A stretch of 64,000 nt of DNA, taken from the NCBI GenBank assembly GCA_003243275.1, contig QFQR01000003.1, positions 434,001 to 498,000 of the forward strand, written 5' to 3'. This document shows, piece after piece, positions 61,872 to 64,000 of the stretch. How positions within the stretch are numbered: the first letter of the stretch is position 1; each line of letters opens with the position of its first letter. The stretch comes from Leifsonia xyli (GTDB taxonomy: Bacteria; Actinomycetota; Actinomycetes; Actinomycetales; Microbacteriaceae). Under the pieces are notes generated by a model, which was not told the DNA's origin, did not search any database, and was given only the letters and a program-made list of their open reading frames with translations. A program made the translations under genes and the position numbers.

Positions 61872-62543
61872 ATGACCGCACCCGCCGCATCCGGCCCCGT
61901 CGTGCCGACCACACCGCATCCGAAGCTCGAGGAGCTCGTGGCGGTGCTCGAGTACCTGCGCGCGCCCGGCGGATGCGCCTGGGACCGCGAGCAGACCCAC
62001 GCCTCGCTCGTGCAGTACCTCGTCGAGGAGACCTACGAACTGGTCGACGCGATCGAGGCGGGCGACGATGCGGAGCTCGTCGAGGAGCTCGGCGACGTGC
62101 TCTACCAGGTGATCTTCCACTCCGACATCGCCGCGGAGCAGGGCCGTTTCACGCTCGACGACGTCGCCGCCCACATGACCGCGAAGATGGTCGGCCGGCA
62201 TCCGCACGTGTTCGGTGACGCCGTCGCCGACACCCCGGATGCCGTGATGGCGCGGTGGGACGAGCTCAAGCGCGTCGAGAAGCCGAGCCGGGCGAGTGTG
62301 CTCGACGGCATCCCGCAGGCGATGCCGGCCCTCGCGCTCGCCGCGAAGCTCGTCGGGCGCGCCGAGAAGGTGGGGCTGTCGCCGGTCGCCGCGGATGCCG
62401 TGCCGGCCACGGAGGCCGAGCTCGGCGACGAGCTGCTCGCCACCGTCGTCGCGGCGCGCGCCGCGGGCCTGGACGCCGAGCGCGCGCTCCGCGACGCCCT
62501 CCGCCGCCTGCAGGACGACATCCGCGCCGCCGAGCGGGCCTGA
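61872..62543 (+). CDS. mazG: MazG-family nucleoside triphosphate pyrophosphohydrolase
   Basis: 223 residues. Metal-binding motifs EETYELVDAIE and EELGDVLYQVIFH mark the first, active MazG domain. GGCAWDREQTHASL is the usual opening. It cleaves (d)NTPs to monophosphates and cleans nucleotide pools. Positions after mfd and before eno are common in actinobacteria. Confidence 0.93.
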   Translation: MTAPAASGPVVPTTPHPKLEELVAVLEYLRAPGGCAWDREQTHASLVQYLVEETYELVDAIEAGDDAELVEELGDVLYQVIFHSDIAAEQGRFTLDDVAAHMTAKMVGRHPHVFGDAVADTPDAVMARWDELKRVEKPSRASVLDGIPQAMPALALAAKLVGRAEKVGLSPVAADAVPATEAELGDELLATVVAARAAGLDAERALRDALRRLQDDIRAAERA

Positions 62544-62600
62544 GGCGTCAGTTTGTGTCGCCTCGCGCCGGGGCCTGGCGACCAAAAGTGACGCCTCAGG
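62539..62600. terminator. Palindrome covering both stop codons of mazG and the CGNR gene
   Basis: Perfect 12-bp arms (CCTGAGGCGTCA and its complement, 62539-62550 and 62589-62600). The arms contain the stops of two convergent genes, so it acts on both strands. Confidence 0.65.
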
Positions 62601-63144
62601 ATCCCGCGCGGGCCCGGTAGGCGCGCACCGCCATGCGGTTGCCGCAGCGGGTGGAGCAGAAGCGCTTCGAGCCGTTCTTGGAGAGGTCCACGAAGACCCC
62701 CGCGCAGTCGTCGGCCTCGCAGTTGCGCAGACGGTCGAGCCGCCCGGCGCGGATGACGTCGACGAGCGCCATCGCGGCCTCCACGAGCATGCGGGTGGCG
62801 AGCGGCGAGTCCTTGTCGACGGCGTGGATGTGCCATCCGAGTCCGTCGTGGTCGACGAGCCGCGGCACGGCGCGGGCGTCGGCGAGGGTGTCGTTGACCC
62901 AGGCGACGACGGTCGCCTGGTCGGCACCCCAGATGGCACGCACGCGCCCGCGCATCTCGCGCACTTCGTTCACCTCGCGCTCGTCGTGATCGATGCGTCC
63001 GGAGAACTTCCAGCGACTCAGCAGCGCGTCGAGCTGCTGCCGGGTGGCGAGCTCGTCCGTGCCGCTCTCGGATGCCTCGGCCGCGGTGTCGAGGAGCAAC
63101 GCCAGGAAGGTGAGATTCCATTCGGTGTCATGGGTGAAAAGCAT
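62596..63144 (-). CDS. ABATE/CGNR zinc-finger protein
   Basis: 182 residues. N-terminal ABATE domain and a C-terminal CGNR zinc finger: RNCEADDCAGVFVDLSKN, then KRFCSTRCGNRMAVRAYR, with four Cys for zinc. A stress-linked transcription regulator by family. ATG at 63144 with AGGAG upstream. Divergent from the EamA gene and possibly its regulator. Confidence 0.9.
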   Translation of the reverse strand: MLFTHDTEWNLTFLALLLDTAAEASESGTDELATRQQLDALLSRWKFSGRIDHDEREVNEVREMRGRVRAIWGADQATVVAWVNDTLADARAVPRLVDHDGLGWHIHAVDKDSPLATRMLVEAAMALVDVIRAGRLDRLRNCEADDCAGVFVDLSKNGSKRFCSTRCGNRMAVRAYRARAGS

Positions 63145-63219
63145 TTGACTCCTGACCCCCTCGGGCGCTATCGTCACGACTGAACTCAACTTAGCCCATG
63201 ACGCTCGAAGGGGGCGCGC

Positions 63220-64000
63220 ATGAACCGCACCGCCTCCCCGACGCGCCGCAGCATCCTCGGCATCGCGATGGGCCTCGCCGCCGGACTCGCCTTCGGCGCG
63301 GGCGGCACGATCGTGAAGCCCCTGTTCACCGAGGGGTGGACCCCCGGCGCCGCCGTGTTCGGACGCCTGGCCATCGCGGCGCTCGTGCTCGCCATCCCCG
63401 CACTCCTCGCCGTGCGGTTCGACCTGCGGCCGCTGCTGCGCGCCTGGAAGCTCGTGCTCGCCTACGCCCTGCTCGCCGTCGCCGGTGTGCAGCTCGCCTT
63501 CTACTCCGCGATCGAGCGCATCCCGGTGAGCATCGCGCTGATCATCGAATACCTCGCGCCCGTCGCCCTGCTGCTCGTCGCCTGGGCGCGCAGCCGCCGG
63601 ATGCCGCACCGCGTCGTGCTGATCGGCGCGGCGCTCGCGGTCGGCGGCCTGCTGCTCGTCGTCGGTCCGAGCGGATCCGGATCCCTCGATCCGATCGGCG
63701 TGGCGCTCGCCGCCGTCGCCATGATCGGCGTCGCGTTCTACTACATCGTCGGGGAGCGCGCGCCCGTGGGGGTGCCGCCCGTGACGCTCGCCTGGTCGGG
63801 GTTCGTGCTCGGCGCACTCGCCCTCGCGGTCGCGGGCCTCACCGGCATCCTCCCGATGCAGGCCACCTTCGGCGAGGCCGACTTCTTCGGGATGCGCACC
63901 CCGTGGTGGGTGCCGCTCGTGACGGTCGGCGTGTTCTCCACGGCCTTCGCCTATGTCGCGGGCATCACCGCGATCGGCATGCTCGGCACCCGGGTCGCGT
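63220..64000 (+). CDS. EamA/DMT-family transporter, cut by the window edge
   Basis: The first 260 residues are present with no stop before the window ends. About eight helices so far, in two EamA repeats (AGLAFGAGGTIVKPLF, VQLAFYSAIERIPVSIALIIEYLAPV). Such proteins export amino acids or metabolites. GAAGGGGG precedes the ATG. Confidence 0.88.
   Translation, partial: MNRTASPTRRSILGIAMGLAAGLAFGAGGTIVKPLFTEGWTPGAAVFGRLAIAALVLAIPALLAVRFDLRPLLRAWKLVLAYALLAVAGVQLAFYSAIERIPVSIALIIEYLAPVALLLVAWARSRRMPHRVVLIGAALAVGGLLLVVGPSGSGSLDPIGVALAAVAMIGVAFYYIVGERAPVGVPPVTLAWSGFVLGALALAVAGLTGILPMQATFGEADFFGMRTPWWVPLVTVGVFSTAFAYVAGITAIGMLGTRVA

Overview
High-GC (about 70%) actinobacterial DNA, most likely chromosomal sequence from a member of the Microbacteriaceae. 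This rests on gene content: Lsr2, an ABATE/CGNR zinc-finger protein, a prs, rplY, pth, mfd, mazG order, LMW-PTP type (mycothiol/mycoredoxin style) arsenate reductases, many GTG starts and many leaderless genes with a TANNNT box about 7 nt before the start. Species cannot be read from the window. All calls come from reading the sequence and its translations; no database search was run.

1-12865: a Pst-type phosphate ABC transporter operon of unusual build. pstC and pstA are at the front and pstB at the far end. Between them lie a PstS-like binding protein held by a C-terminal membrane helix instead of a lipid, a second very large PstS-like surface protein, a WxL-domain protein, its usual partner type (DUF916, WxL-interacting), a small Ig-like membrane protein, a sortase-fold protein that lacks all catalytic residues, and a small membrane protein. 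Most genes are joined by ATGA overlaps or by very short linker ORFs. It looks like a cell-surface assembly co-made with a phosphate importer and is the most novel region here.

12866-17670: housekeeping and metabolic genes (DUF4190-type membrane protein, GAP-family membrane protein, UlaG-like MBL hydrolase, acetylxylan esterase, diacylglycerol kinase), then tRNA-Glu(CTC).

17701-36256: an 18.5-kb integrated mobilizable element in tRNA-Glu, bounded by a perfect 46-bp direct repeat of the tRNA 3' half. It has a tyrosine integrase, an excisionase, a MobF-type relaxase without any secretion-system genes, and metal/arsenic cargo: ArsR-VOC-YwqK operon, P1B ATPase, VIT-type transporter, ChrA, FAD oxidoreductase, aquaglyceroporin, ArsR-ArsC fusion, ArsC, ArsO-like monooxygenase, ArsR. 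A zeta-type toxin-antitoxin pair lies at the right end. No ArsB or Acr3 pump is present; the aquaporin probably lets arsenite out.

36257-38790: scar tissue. It holds an interrupted membrane-protein gene, a decayed IS3 copy, an SRPBCC protein, and a deleted copy of the toxin-antitoxin pair next to a degenerate third copy of the tRNA end, which suggests a lost sibling element.

38767-42949: NarL-type two-component system and a LolD/FtsX-type ABC exporter.

43080-64000: core-like genes: metallophosphoesterase with lamin-tail domains, lsr2, prs, CoA-transferase, gnd/gntK, hydroxyacid dehydrogenase, rplY, pth, mfd, shortened gamma-carbonic anhydrase, CPBP protease, MFS transporter, mazG, CGNR regulator and an EamA transporter cut by the window edge. 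Intergenic spaces here carry several kinds of palindromic and tandem repeats, one of which contains the pth start codon.
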